This document shows positions 1 to 11,528 of a DNA stretch of 64,000 bases, piece by piece (position 1 is the stretch's first letter; every line of letters begins with the position of its first letter). This DNA comes from Asterias rubens (taxonomy: Eukaryota > Echinodermata > Asteroidea > Forcipulatida > Asteriidae): NCBI RefSeq assembly GCF_902459465.1, contig NC_047068.1, positions 17,693,195-17,757,194 on the forward strand, read 5' to 3'. The translations under genes and the position numbers were made by a program. The notes beneath the pieces are model-generated. The model saw only the letters and a list, made by a program, of their open reading frames with translations, searched no databases and was not told where the DNA came from.

Positions 1-95
1 CCCAAAGTTCCACAGGCTTGTTATTTGATGCATTTTCTGGGATACACCAAGTGAGAATACAGGATTTTGACAATGACCAAAAGAAAATTGCAATA
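1..95. mobile_element. MITE family A, 3' end fragment
   Basis: The first bases match the terminal third of the palindromic repeat that recurs through the window (complete copies at 13678-14027 and 19072-19457). Shared landmarks are 'cacaggcttgttat', 'gggatacaccaagtgag' and a 'ttttgacaatgacc' end. The rest of the copy lies left of the window. Confidence 0.7.
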
Positions 96-2262
96 ACTAA
101 AGTCTAAAGGGCATAAAATTATAACATTTTAGATGTTTTTCTTATTCATGTAATAGCTATACCGATAACTCATTTTTATATCATATTAATGGTAGGTTTC
201 TTTAATTTTAACTACATTCTCCTTTTCTATATTACTGTGTAGTGCTAATAATTTTTGATACAGACAACTATTTTTTTAATGAAAGTAAAGTCGATAGTAC
301 AGTTTTCTGTAATGATAACAGTTTTCTACTTTCATAGAATATTGTATACTACGCAGTGCTAATTATACTTTAGTAGCTTACAAATAATTTGGTGCTTACT
401 GCGTATAGTGATGGTTATTAAAACAACTTCAACCCTTGCGTACTTTTGTGTGTGGCGATTCCACTTTCTTAAAAAGAAATTCATCATGTACGACCAAAAT
501 ATTATCTTTCGTAATTTAGATTGTAGATCACCCTATTTTGATTTTTAAAGTTCAACTTAGAATAAATGCATAAACGTGAATGTTGAAGAAGGCTCGTTTA
601 GTTTCACTTGATGAGATCATACTTTTATTCTGCTGAGATTGTCATTTTGTTAATGGACTAAGAAATCTGTCCGGAGGCGATTCAGTCCCCCATATGGGAA
701 AATAACGTGGACTAAAGGAGGATGTTTCAAACTAGGGGCGCTATCAGAAGAAGTTTGCACACAGTTCGTTGTTGTTAAAAATAAATCAGGGGTACAAGTG
801 CCATCCTCAAGAGAAATATTTTCGTCTGGTATATTATTAACAAACCGTCTAGCCTTGAGTACGAGTACATTTGCAAATATTGAGTAATCGACCATTGTCA
901 TAATAGAAGAAGAGGTGTGGTATTCGGGCGGTCATATGGTGCTACTAAACACCGATGGGGAAAACAGATGCTACCAACACGTTATTTTGATTATAATACA
1001 GGTTCCAAAAAATATTAGTGCCAATTATACCTAAAAGCCATGGCGGCCTTAATAGTGTACAGCACAGATAAGAGGAAGAGTCACGATTACAATATACTCA
1101 TTTCTGATTCTACCTCGTTGAACTCACCACCAAGGTTTCTGTAGTTATGGGTGGCTTAAGGATACAAATTTATGTTACCGGGTTTCCTTATATAGCTTTT
1201 GCCTTTGAGTAACAGGAATATTACAGTATCATCCTCCAGAGAAATTAGATTTCCAACGAAGGTTTGGTTTTTCAATGAGGAAAACATCATTCAATCAATA
1301 TCACCCATGCAAGATTTCGAGAAAACTCAATTTTTAATGATAAAGATGCGTTGTTAGGCCTTTAAGCTTTGATAATAGTTATTATTTTATTTATTATTAT
1401 TTTTATTTTTTTATATATATTTTTATTTTTTTTTTGGGGGGGGGGGAGGGAGGGGGGGTATTGCCGACGTTTTTGTCAGACGGTGATTGGAGAATCCAGT
1501 GCTTAAGTCACACTTAAAAGCCGGAAATCCCCGTGTGTCCGCCAATGCGCTGTGCACAATTAGTGCACAAAGACCCATTTGCATTAGCCGCCACGGTCTC
1601 AAGCAGTGCTCTCACTCGTTGTGGACGTATATCCAAGCAGAAATGAAAGAACAAAGGAACGAGAAAGGAAATGGGAAGCAAAAAGAAATTACATCGTTCC
1701 TTTATATCGTATTTTCAGTAAATGGTTACCAAAATGTATCACAAGACAGCAGTGTGTTGTAATTTTCGTGTTATGTTGAACATTCGGGAACATTCAGGGT
1801 AGCCTGAACGTCTGACGTCACACTTCGAGGCTCGTGAATAACGCCGCAGTGTGGCCTCTAGCCTACGTCAACCCAAGTCCATCTCCACCTTTCACCTAGA
1901 TCCGTTTCCTGACGACCGCACCAATCTCGGACCTCTGCACTTTATCCAAATAGAGGGTGGTAGTCTTATGGCAGATTAGGTATCCTCATTCACAATCATA
2001 TTAAGGCCACTTGCCAACACGTCATTCAAAATAGTGTTTACCTATGGTGGAAAAGTTTAAACTCCCGCACAAATCTGAAGTTAACTGATAGACAACATTG
2101 TTTTACAACATATGGCCAAACTTCCAATAATAGTCATATATATTCATTCTCAATTTACCAATCGATAGGCAAGGTATCCACTACAACAAACACGAAAGGC
2201 GTCGAATAGTTGCGAATACCAAAAGACTGTAATCACACAAACACAATTTCGCTGGAAGAAAC
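96..2262. other. 5' flank of secreted gene 1; no gene seen
   Basis: No coding exon is supportable here. About 780-1330 is a diverged copy of about 4480-5010 (the flank of gene 2). A T-rich run followed by a poly-G run fills 1381-1458. 'catatatatt' near 2138 is a possible TATA-like element about 120 bp before the start codon of gene 1. The stretch around 1800-1860 shares a short motif with 28070-28130. Confidence 0.5.
780..1330. repeat. Duplicated 5' flank, copy 1 (partner 4480-5010)
   Basis: Several ordered similarities are shared with 4480-5010: a 'ccatcctcaagagaaatat' type block, an 'acacgttattttgatt' block, 'agtgccaattatacc', and 'gagtaacagg..atacagtat' followed by 'tttggttttt..atgaggaaaac'. 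The order is conserved and spacing is similar, as expected for an old tandem duplication that included the gene flanks. Confidence 0.55.
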
Positions 2263-3187
2263 ATGGCAGCGTTTCTGCAAGTCGCTTGGTTTTTAATCTC
2301 CATCTCTCTTCTTACGCACATTTGTCAAGGTAAGATTTAAAATCTGAAAGCAGAACCATGGCAGGGGGCAATCCGTTGTACATATACAGTATGGTCAAAA
2401 TTATACATTTGTTATCTTCTGCAAATTCTACACTAATAAGGAGATTGAAAACAAAAACTTTTCATAAACTCGCCACAATTTTGCAAATTCACGACAGATC
2501 TTGCAAATGAAAATATTTTATATGAGGTGCTGATTGGTTGGTGTCTTTACAATCATTATGCACAGTCATGCAGTAGTCGAACCAATAATATAATTTTGGT
2601 GAAAGCAGAATGATATCAAGCCCAACGCAATGGAAATCTCAGCACTTCCATACGTTTACAATCATCTCACTTACATAGTTGTTCTGTTTTGAAGGGATGG
2701 TGTGTTGGATGGGACAGGAAGTAGATCCGAACGCACCCCATCGATACAAATGGGTCATCCCAGTTGAGGATCCCTGCAAGTGCACCGAGGTTCGACCGGG
2801 TGGTGTGACTAACTACACACCAAGCAACCACTTCAAAGTCATCTACTTTAACATGTTCAGCAACTCGCCATTAGAGATTCGAAAATTGCTGCAATGTCCA
2901 TCAGGTTAAGAAACATAACCAACACCTCTCACACATTGCTTCTGCAATAATGTTTGACGCTAGGTGGCAGTTGTTATCGCTAATAGTATGCGCATGTTCA
3001 AAACTACGAAATGGAAAATTACCTGGTTAGTCTGCTGCCACACAGTATTCCAAGGTCTCTATTGAAATGTTGTTTATTAATTACACCTTATACAGATGCC
3101 TTGGAAGTCATTGAGGAACCCAACAAATATGCAGGCCGGGTGTTATCCACGACTCAGAAAACTATTTTGGTTGCACCAGTACCGTGA
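2263..3187 (+). CDS. Secreted small cysteine-containing protein, gene 1 of a local family
   Basis: Spliced CDS: 2263-2329, 2695-2904, 3096-3187, giving 122 aa. Exon 1 encodes a classical signal peptide (MAAFLQVAW then a hydrophobic run to HICQG). Exon 2 encodes a domain of about 70 residues starting GMVCWMGQE, with WVIPVEDPC, a Cys-x-Cys pair (CKC) and a final LLQC, so four cysteines. All junctions are phase 1 with gtaaga/gttaag donors. Exon 3 encodes a short tail (DALEVIEEP...) and a stop. The domain is about 70 percent identical by eye to that of gene 2 and more distant from gene 3. I do not recognise the domain. A secreted, disulfide-bonded role is inferred. Unlike gene 2 it has no CBM14; exon 3 could be a shortened relic of that exon. 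The exon 3 boundary is the least certain part. A polyadenylation signal candidate AATAAA lies at 3647-3652. Confidence 0.75.
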
Positions 3188-3646
3188 GGGAGGCGACTGT
3201 TGTAGAGAAGGGAGCACTTAATACAAAACTGCAATCATTTGCATCAATATCAGGGATTCAAAAACATTGTATAACATTGTATCTTGGTACCTCTGGAATA
3301 ACCTCAACTCGGATACTAAAAAGTCTCGTTCACTTTATAGGTCATTCTATAGCAAAACTGAACAACACCTCTTGAATATGCATTTGTTGATCTAGTACAC
3401 ACTTGTACAAAGACTGTTGTTTTGATAGTTATTTAAATTGACTATAAATAGTCTCATTGTCATTGTTATTGTTGTCCTTGTCGTGTCCAAGTCCTTGTCA
3501 TGTCACGGGAAGTGTACAAAGCACATTTCCCTGCATGTTCTGGCTAGCATGTTAATCACACTTCATATCTTTGAAATTTCTGTACATTTTATTGTTGAAT
3601 TTGGTGGCATCCATCTCCTCATAATTATGTCATTGTCCAAGTGAAA

Positions 3647-3652
3647 AATAAA
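3647..3652 (+). terminator. Candidate polyadenylation signal, gene 1
   Basis: AATAAA lies 460 bp after the stop of gene 1, the first canonical hexamer I see downstream. No transcript evidence is available. Confidence 0.4.
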
Positions 3653-5655
3653 TGTGCATTGAATTGAAGGATATTATAGGGGTAAAGTTACCACAATCAG
3701 GGAGTTGTCCAAACTGTTAATCTAAACAAGGAAACGATTTGTTTATTTCATGGAGCTTTCTGCATGCAGAAAAAGAGAGAGTTCTGAAAATAAGGAGGAG
3801 AGTAGTGCGCGGGAGAGCCACAACGTCAAGCCAGTGTTGTGTTACTGTATACTATCAAATAGTTAATAAAATAATTAATGTCATCATTATTAAATGGAAT
3901 GTTATCTTTGCAATTGGTTACTTTTATGCAACGTTCAACTTACTTCAGTGTACCCGCATATGAAGAACAATTTATTTTCTTTTTCAGTCAAGGGTATATT
4001 GTTATGAAAGTTTTTTTCCCAGTGCAATTATGTACGTTTCGATCCAGATTTATAGACTGGCCCAGTCCTTCCGAGTCAGCACCCCCCTTATAGTTAAAGT
4101 GTGCCATCTACTCAGTGACCAAAGAAAAACAGCGTCGTAAATCAACACGTAAGTCCCCATTCTACAAAGCAAAACAAAAAAAAGGTGGTAACCCGAAAGT
4201 TACCTCCTTAGTGTCTTTGAGACAATAATAAACAAATTTAAATTTTTAAAACTTTTTTAGTGGAGACAAATTTGCCTGTGAGTAGGGAATCCTAAAGGGA
4301 CAAAAAATGTCTCACTATAAGATTCTGCCTATGGCTTGGATTACTGCGCCGAAAACATAAGCTGTTCCGACAGTGGTTCGGGACAGCTAATAAGCGTGTA
4401 AAATGATTACAAGAAGGCTAACAGTTCTCATAATGCCCGAGGACAAAACTCAGGAAATGCTAAGGATGGGTCGTCACAACAAAGCTCAGGGGCAGTACCG
4501 TGCCTCCAGAGAAATATGTCCTCCTAATGATATTGCCACAGCTCCTGGCCTTGTGTAAAATAATTGAGCGGTAGATTGACAAATAATGAGAAAGAGTTCC
4601 TAATATTTAGGTTGTAGGAATTGTGTTATACACTGAAGGTGTAAACTGGAGACATGAACACGTTATTATCATTTTGCTGGTAATAATGTTTATAATACAT
4701 GTGTTTGTGCAGTGCCAACTTTTATACCATTAAATCGCCACTCGTTTTATAACACACCAAGAACTCTGCAATTAATTTGTGACTGTGTAATAAGAAAAAA
4801 CAATTAATGTTGCCATGCAGGGCAGTTTAATCTGCGGAAAATTTAAGTTTCTAATAGCTTTTGCCTATGAGTAACAGTGATAATACAGTATAATCCCTTC
4901 GAAAAATAGCAGATTTTAACGAAAAGAAAATCCATTGCACGGGAACCAAATGTTTGGTTTTGTCATGAGGGAAAACAGAAGTCAATAAAATATCACTCAC
5001 GCATGATTATAGAAAACTTCACTGATGGCCACGGACGGAAACTCACTTTCAAATATTTATGCTATAACAGTTTCTGAGAAATTAGTGAAATAGCATTGAC
5101 CTCGGGATTCAAACATTCATTGTTTGAAAACAGTAATAATTATATTTAAGGTTTTTACCACTTAAATTGCTATTTTGATGTATTTTCTGTAATATTGTGT
5201 GTTTACTTTAAGGTTTATTTTTACTTCTTCTGATGTAAACTTCGACTTGAGTTTTAAAGGCTGGTCCGTAGGAGAGTGCATTGTAAATCCAACACTTATT
5301 ATTATTATTATTTTTTTTTTTAAATAAATACAAAGTAAAAATAAACAAGGGTCAACGGGAAGTTGCCAGATACGCACAAAATATGATTTATGTGTTATTT
5401 TATATCCAGCATTTTCACGAAGTGACTATTTGCTATTACTTACACTGATGTGTAAAGCGGTCTGCACTGTCTCGTGTGTTCTATTTTTAAAGGTGCCTTA
5501 ATTTATTGAACGCTTGGTTGAGTGGTTTTTATAAAGAAGACCAGGCTACATATTTTTTGTGCAGAATGTGTTAGGCTTTGGAGACGACAAGAGCGACTTC
5601 TCAGAGACTGTTCGAACGTCGCATCACATCTCCTGAGAAAATTATATTATGTGAC
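3653..5655. other. Intergenic between secreted genes 1 and 2
   Basis: No exon is supported. It holds the duplicated flank copy 2 (about 4480-5010), AT-rich sequence, and a T run near 5310-5322. The rest looks like unique decayed sequence. Confidence 0.5.
4480..5010. repeat. Duplicated 5' flank, copy 2 (partner 780-1330)
   Basis: See the partner copy. This block ends about 650 bp before the signal-peptide exon of gene 2, while the partner ends about 930 bp before that of gene 1. Both are therefore upstream of paralogous genes in the same orientation. Confidence 0.55.
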
Positions 5656-7679
5656 ATGGAGATTCCTCTGCACGCTGCTAGATTGGTGTTCCTTTTATGG
5701 ATTGTGAGCAAGACGCAAGGTAGAATTTTTGTATTGTTTGAATTGTTTCTTGTCAAATTTGGGCTCAGTGTTAATTGATACGCATGGGTTGTATATATAA
5801 TTCTTTAAAATTAATATTATTCCGATCGAAAGTAGCCTCTGTATCGTTTAATCTTATCGCCATTCTTTGGCCCGTTTCAGATGCTCTTCACATAAGCTAC
5901 TTATTGAAATTGGAAGGTATATTGGGTTAGAGTCAAGCCAAAGAATTCGCCCGCATTGTCACCTTGATGTTGAAACAAAACTCCATGTTCTGCTAGATTG
6001 CCAATTATACAACGACCTTAGGAATATTATGTTGGATTATATCATTGATCATTATACAAAGGCTTTGAAACTCTTGGCAGGGAAGACAAGTTTATTTACT
6101 GTTCTAAAAGAAAATCAAAATGTGTGATTATTTGTTTTTGTTCTAATTTAAATTCCTTTCCGTACGTCTTATTTATTAACTGTATGTTTTCATAATATTG
6201 TTACCCTCCCCAGGGATATGGGGTGTGTTCCAGTTTGGAATAAAACATAATACAATACAATACAACACAATACAACACAGCACAACACAACACAACACAA
6301 CACAACACAACACAACACAACACAACACAACACAACACAATACAATACAATACAATACAATACATAATTTTGATTTATAAGCATTGCTCATGTATTCACT
6401 TTTCCCGCTATAATATAAGCAACTAGAAGTATTAATTTAATCGACGACTATCGTTCAATGTTCGATTTGTTTGTAAACATTTTTTTTTTAAATTTACTGA
6501 TCCACATACTGTTGTACCAGAGTAACCAATAGCTGCTTGGTTTTATTGCAGGTTTTCCGGCCATTTTAAACCCCATTGGCTGTGCCATCTTTGATGAAAC
6601 GTGTCCGCTTAAAAGTCGTGCGCAGCGCGTACACGCGCGCCCTCTCCATTGTTTTAGATCAATATGGTGGTAAATTACGTCATATTATGCACAATCCATA
6701 TTTCAACAAAAATCCATTCATTTTAACACCTGGCTCAGTTAATTTGGTGAATTAGGAGGGTCGCGATGATTATACGTTCAACTCTAACAGTGGTACCCCT
6801 CAGAGTAGGTTAGCACTACATGACAAAATCCCACCAAATAACACGCACGAAACCCGCTCGGCCATCACATGATGACAGTATCATACAATTTTTGTTTGAA
6901 GGGATGGTATGTTGGATGGGACAAGAACCTGATTTAGACGTACCCCATAAACCCTACCGGTGGGTCATCCCGGTTGAGGACCCCTGCATGTGCACCCAGG
7001 TTCGACCGGGTGGTATTACCAACCGTACACCCAACCGCCACTTCAAAGTCATCTACTTTGATACCGTTCTGATCAGTAACTCGCCGGTAGAGATTCACAA
7101 GTGGCTGCAATGCCCAGGTAAACCCATGCATTTATAAAGTATTATTATGCCTATAGTCTGACAAATTGCTTATAAAACAAAGGCTACACAACGGTTGAAG
7201 ATCATCAGTGGGCCCATCATACTCATTATCAGCCATTTTGTTAAGCCCCAGATATCATTTGCTGACAATCTACTCGTTTGTGCATACTTTAAATGTGGAT
7301 GACTGGTTACGCTCAATTTGTTTGACATAACGATATTTGTCATGAAATTTCAGATAATCAGGATGCTCTCAGGGTGAATACACAATTAACATCACCATTA
7401 ACAGAGACAGTAAGCACAATATCAGCTCCCGTGGAACCCACGGACGCGTCATCTGCAACCGGCGCCAAAACCACCGCGATTCCCTTCACGTGTGATGGTA
7501 AGAGTGACGGGAATTATGCAGATACCACTGACTGTGGCATGTACTACGTATGTAGTTTTTCAAACATGTTCCACAGGCCCTGTGCAAGTGGCACGTACTT
7601 CAGTCCCGAGCTTAGAGTTTGTGTTTTTTTATTAGGTGACGTTTGCAATTCTAAAACGTTATTTGACGAGCTAAAATAA
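5656..7679 (+). CDS. Secreted protein with unrecognised 4-Cys domain plus CBM14 chitin-binding domain, gene 2
   Basis: Spliced CDS: 5656-5719, 6902-7117, 7354-7679, giving 201 aa. Exon 1 encodes a signal peptide (MEIPLHAARLVFLLWIVSKTQ); an upstream in-frame ATG at 5578 exists but would bury it. Exon 2 encodes the same domain as gene 1 (GMVCWMGQE, WVIPVEDPCMC, HFKVIYFD, WLQCP). Exon 3 starts with a split Gly then DNQDALR, a Thr/Ser/Pro-rich linker of about 40 residues, and a peritrophin-A/CBM14 domain starting IPFTCDGK with six cysteines in family spacing (DCGMYYVC, PCASGTYFS, LRVC, GDVC). CBM14 binds chitin in secreted matrices and chitinases, so extracellular chitin binding is likely. The upstream domain may be a partner-binding or enzymatic module; its function is unknown. 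Intron 1 carries a LINE 3' end and a large pentanucleotide repeat. Confidence 0.85.
5867..6245 (+). mobile_element. 3' end of a non-LTR retrotransposon (LINE), in sense in gene 2 intron 1
   Basis: An open frame from about 5867 to 6127 reads FRCSSHKLLIEIGRY, then a Cys/His patch (RPHCHLDVETKLHVLLDC) and YNDLR. This is the zinc-knuckle-like tail seen at the C-terminus of many LINE reverse transcriptase polyproteins. It is followed by an AT-rich 3' UTR with 'ccagtttggaataaa' and then directly by the ACAAT/ACAAC repeat at 6246. The reverse transcriptase itself is absent, so this is a 5'-truncated dead copy. Confidence 0.7.
6246..6362. repeat. Pentanucleotide microsatellite (ACAAT/ACAAC)n
   Basis: About 23 units of ACAAT or ACAAC form an uninterrupted block, with ACAAC in the middle and ACAAT at both ends. 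It starts exactly where the LINE 3' UTR ends, so it probably grew from the retrotransposon tail. Confidence 0.95.
6561..6700. mobile_element. Palindromic repeat family E, copy 1
   Basis: Shares 'ccatctttgatgaaacgtg', 'tcgtgcgcagcgcgtacacgcgcgc' and 'attgttttagatcaatatggtgg' with 17088-17220. The two ends are imperfect inverted repeats (catctttgat / atcaatatgg). Probably a MITE. Confidence 0.55.
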
Positions 7680-7792
7680 AATGTTCATTGTGGGAATAAC
7701 ACCCATCACCAATAATAAGTCCCTTTACGATGTTTCACGTTGACGCACTCAAGTTAAAATGTATGTTAACTATTGTAGTGCTATAGCATTGT

Positions 7793-7798
7793 AATAAA
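7793..7798 (+). terminator. Candidate polyadenylation signal, gene 2
   Basis: AATAAA, 114 bp after the stop of gene 2. A second AATAAA overlaps the stop codon at about 7675 and is too close to be used. Confidence 0.5.
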
Positions 7799-8094
7799 CA
7801 TACACGATGGTATAGTATAAAAACTGTTACCCATCAAAACAGTATTTATACAGAAGTATTGCATTAAAAGTGTTATACTTTGGACCTCTCCCCCAAAAGA
7901 GACACACAAACGAAACTCAATACAAAGGATTACACACACGAATCAAGGTCGTGAATGGGATTAAGAAAAATCTGATGTCAAGGATCGGAAAAACTATTTA
8001 CTCTTTGGCTAACAAGGAGAGCCACTAATTAATTTCTTTGTGGCAACATTATTAGTCAGCACGCTCTTCAAGCTTTAACACTTAAAAACTCAGG

Positions 8095-8300
8095 GTTCAG
8101 AACTGACCCGGATCCGGGTTCCGTGGACCCAGATATTTTTCTAGGTAAGTTTGAACCGGAATCTGTGTCAAAATGACCCAGACGTGGGTCAAACTGACGC
8201 AGAATCCAAAGTCAACATCCCAATTGTGACACTTTGTGAAAGTCAGTCTGACCCAGAAAAGGGGTCAGGCCCCCATAGACTCGGAGTCCGGGTCAATCCT
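8095..8300. promoter_or_regulatory. Cluster of TGACCC / GGGTCA half-sites
   Basis: TGACCC occurs at 8104, 8174 and 8249, and GGGTCA at 8186, 8262 and 8290. Two pairs form inverted repeats: TGACCCAGACGTGGGTCA at 8174-8191, and TGACCC with GGGTCA 7 bases apart at 8249-8267. These resemble nuclear-receptor half-sites, but the block may also be a decayed tandem repeat. Confidence 0.3.
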
Positions 8301-8321
8301 GTAGAGTTTAATGAACCACTA

Positions 8322-8545
8322 GAAAGGAACATTCCATTCACATGTACGTTATAATTGTCATTGGTCTCTGCGTATCTACATTTCATGCAGTGCAAGATAT
8401 ACTATTTAAGGTATATTTCCCACAGACGATTCGTATTAAAAAAAGTTTAGATTTGAACTTGCCATTTCATTTGGTCACTCTTTACTTACGCATGTACCAT
8501 GTCGAAAAGTTAGTTTGCCCGGGCAAAGCACAGCATCCTATGAAA
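8322..8545 (+). pseudogene. Possible decayed CBM14 exon
   Basis: The frame reads RNIPFTCTL then a stop. IPFTC matches the first-cysteine motif of the gene 2 CBM14 domain (IPFTCDG), also at DNA level (attccattcacatgt against attcccttcacgtgt). Sixteen codons later comes QCKIYYLR, which parallels DCGMYYVC of gene 2 with the second cysteine lost. Two in-frame stops break it. It may be an extra CBM14 exon duplicated downstream of gene 2, or a chance match. Confidence 0.3.
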
Positions 8546-8639
8546 TATTTATTTGAATGGTGCATTTGTACAATTTGTGGCTATTTCAAAGTTAATCATG
8601 TGTGCAATAATGAACACGAATAATTAAGCACGGTGATCA

Positions 8640-11528
8640 TTGATGTTGTTTAGCTACAATTTGTATGCAGTACTTAGTGGGGGGAAAAAATGCAAGAAGT
8701 AGGTCATAATGGCAGTGGATTGCTACAGTGGGTTGCTATACTAGTCATTTGTTACACCAGTGCAGCATTCTACAGCAGTCTGGGTGCTCATATACAGGAA
8801 GGTACCTCCTCTGGTTGCAAAAAGCAACCCCCATGTGTACTTATTTAGTTTTTAAACTTTATTTATTTACTTGTGATCAATATTCCTGTACGTTTGTTGT
8901 TGTATAAATGAAAATAACACAAACAAATTCAGAACTCTGTGCAAGGACGAAATGTAAAGCAAGGGAGACTGTTGAATTAAGACGATTCGGTTCAAATTAT
9001 CTAATTATAACGCCTTGTTCAGATCATTAAGTGATTTCAGATATATCGTTAATGTTAACATATGTTGCTACTTCGGAAACATTGAGTAGAACGCATTTAT
9101 CCTGAGCGATCCGGTGTCAGTGGTTTTTGTTCCCAGTCTTTAAGTGTGTGTGAAATTAACGTGGGCTGAAGAAAGTTGATTCAAGAGAGGGCGCTATTAC
9201 AAAAAACTTTCCACACAGTTCGCCGTATGACATATGTGGCCGTGTGTTTTTCTCTAAAAGTGTTGTAAAAATGATTATCGACTTAGTCTACTCAAGTCTT
9301 AGTTCTATAAAAACTCAAATCACATTATTTCAAGTTGTTGTTATTAGTAACAGCAAAGTCGAGTTCACCTATAGATGTATAGGAGTAGGCCTGCCAATCT
9401 AACATGCTTATTTTTCTTTGCTTACCCTGTTCTACAAATTGTTTTGCTTGATGTACAAATTAACAGTGATAATTTTGGCATTTAAGAAAATGTCAAGCTT
9501 TTTTTTCTTATTTCAATATGTATGATCAGTTGGTTTTAGCATAGAGAGATTCATACCCAACCTTTGACGGTATTTTAACTATAAACTCATAGGCTTACAT
9601 GTACATTTCCACTCTGTACATTTTGTTGATTCAGAATGGTGACCTTTCATTGTCAGGACCACATATCATTATGATTCAATGTCACCTTTAAGTGGCTCCA
9701 GAGTTGGTAATGCAATCTCCAAGTTTTCTATTAATAACACCATACAACTAAGCTGTTTATATTTTTAACAGTCTTAAGCTAGTGCTATTTTCCTCCTAAA
9801 ATGTATATAGAGGATTTGGACTAATGTGAACTTAATATTGTAGAGTAGCTTTTCCTTAAAGGTCATTGGTCAAAATAACATAATTTGATGCTGGTACACT
9901 AAATTAAGGCTCACAGGTTACCTGTAACTTGATAAATGGTTGTAATTGGCTAAACTCCGTTTTAGTTATCTCTCTAGCAGATGGAAGAGAGTTGGCAACA
10001 ATTTGGTGGCAACAAATTATAAGCCACAAACTTGCTTTGATATTTATAACAAGGCCTTTGCTAAAATTGTATTCATGTATCAGACAATAAAACTTACGTT
10101 TTATTTAAGTATATAATTGCAATGACCTAAAGTGAACTGCAATTTCTCCCATAGTTGTTTGTATTTTATTTACTCAGACATATTTTGAGTAGTTTGTTTA
10201 CAACATCTGTTTTCAATGTACATTGTTATCAATATGTAGGTAGGCTGTTCATTAAAAAGCTTGGCTTTAACTTACATCTTAGAGAGTGCAAGATCATTTT
10301 CATTTTTGCAGAGAGCACTTCCATTGGAAAAAAAATCTTAAAAACTATGAGAAACTATTAAAGGGGCACCAAGGTAACAGAGTCCATGGCCTCTGTAAAA
10401 GAACTGATCAACCGTCAGAGTTGTAGCCACGGTGTTGTGGACTAAATTTGATCAAGAGCTCACCACTAATTGGTCTGGATACAATACTGTCAACCTTTAC
10501 AAAACATACACAGACGTAGTCTGACTTGTGGACAGTTGTGGACAAGGCAACAATGTTTGTCGCAGTGATAGCGTAATGGCTCTCATGCGACTATACTCTC
10601 GCGAGACTGCTGTCTTGAGACTTCTGCTCTTGCGAGACTTCTGATCTCATGACTACAGTCCAATTTAAATGGAAGAGTATTGTTATAGTGGCGAAGCTAG
10701 GTCAGCAATAGCTGTTAGACTAGGTCTGAGAGGTTGAAGTCTCCGTCTCTAGATGGTTTAAGTTATGCTAATTTATTTATCAAATAAATCAATTGTTTTC
10801 TCATACAAAAGAAGTTTCACTGGACTGTTTTAATTTTTGAGTTATATGTATTCGAGCCATAATATTTTAATCTCATTAGAGCCATTACGGTTTCACTGCA
10901 ACAAATACTTGTCAGTCCATCTAATACAGAGGTAGCTTACCTTCATGTTTGTGCCTCAGCTGTCGTCATTTTCAAGGAGTTGTTTTGGCTCTTTTGAAGA
11001 TGTTATCACATTTGCAATGTGAGCTTGGGTGACAAGTCGACAATTTAAGTAGAGTGTTCCTATTAAGATCTGCTTTACTCTTGGATGAATGGTCCAGTAG
11101 CTCTCACTCAACCTTGCTATATGAGTTGTAGTCATTTGGAATATCCTCAGGTTACCACACATGATGTCCAGGTATTTAGGTGAACTGTCGAGTGGAGAGA
11201 TTGCTCCCCAGCAGAAACTTGGGTCCAATCACCAATGTTATAAGAACTATCTTTTTTACACCTGGGCTGGTCCTTTGAGGTCAGCTTCACTGGTGGCTTC
11301 AATGAGCTTGTAGTGAAGTATATCTAAGAAGACAGTCTTTGCTTCTGTTCCTATAAAAAGTAACATCATACAGATAAATTAGTCATTATGAGTTCGTGTG
11401 AGATACATTATCACCGCTTGTAGACATTTGAAGCTCCTTATAATATGAAACTTGCACCTGCCTCTGACAAAAACCAAACAATTAATCCATGCTGTTGCAT
11501 CTACAATAATGCAAAAATACTTCTGGCT
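8640..11528. other. Intergenic; mostly featureless
   Basis: No exon is supported. 9110-9225 resembles 670-775 ('aacgtgggctgaag', 'gggcgctat', 'cacacagttcg'). 10363-10405 is a short member of the 'ggggcaccaagg..ccatggcctctg' repeat also seen at 26805, 30029 and 38080. A TCTCGCGAGA palindrome lies at 10597-10606. Confidence 0.45.

Noticed and set aside
5578-5655. Earlier start codon for secreted gene 2 at 5578
   Set aside because: It would add 26 charged residues before a perfect signal peptide, and the paralogues start at the signal peptide.
6176-6391. Minus-strand ORF rich in Cys/Val/Leu (VLCCVVLCC)
   Set aside because: It is only the translation of the ACAAT/ACAAC microsatellite.
7354-7679. 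A separate gene starting at the internal GTG near 7374
   Set aside because: The frame continues from a good acceptor at 7353 in phase with gene 2 exon 2, so it is that gene's last exon.
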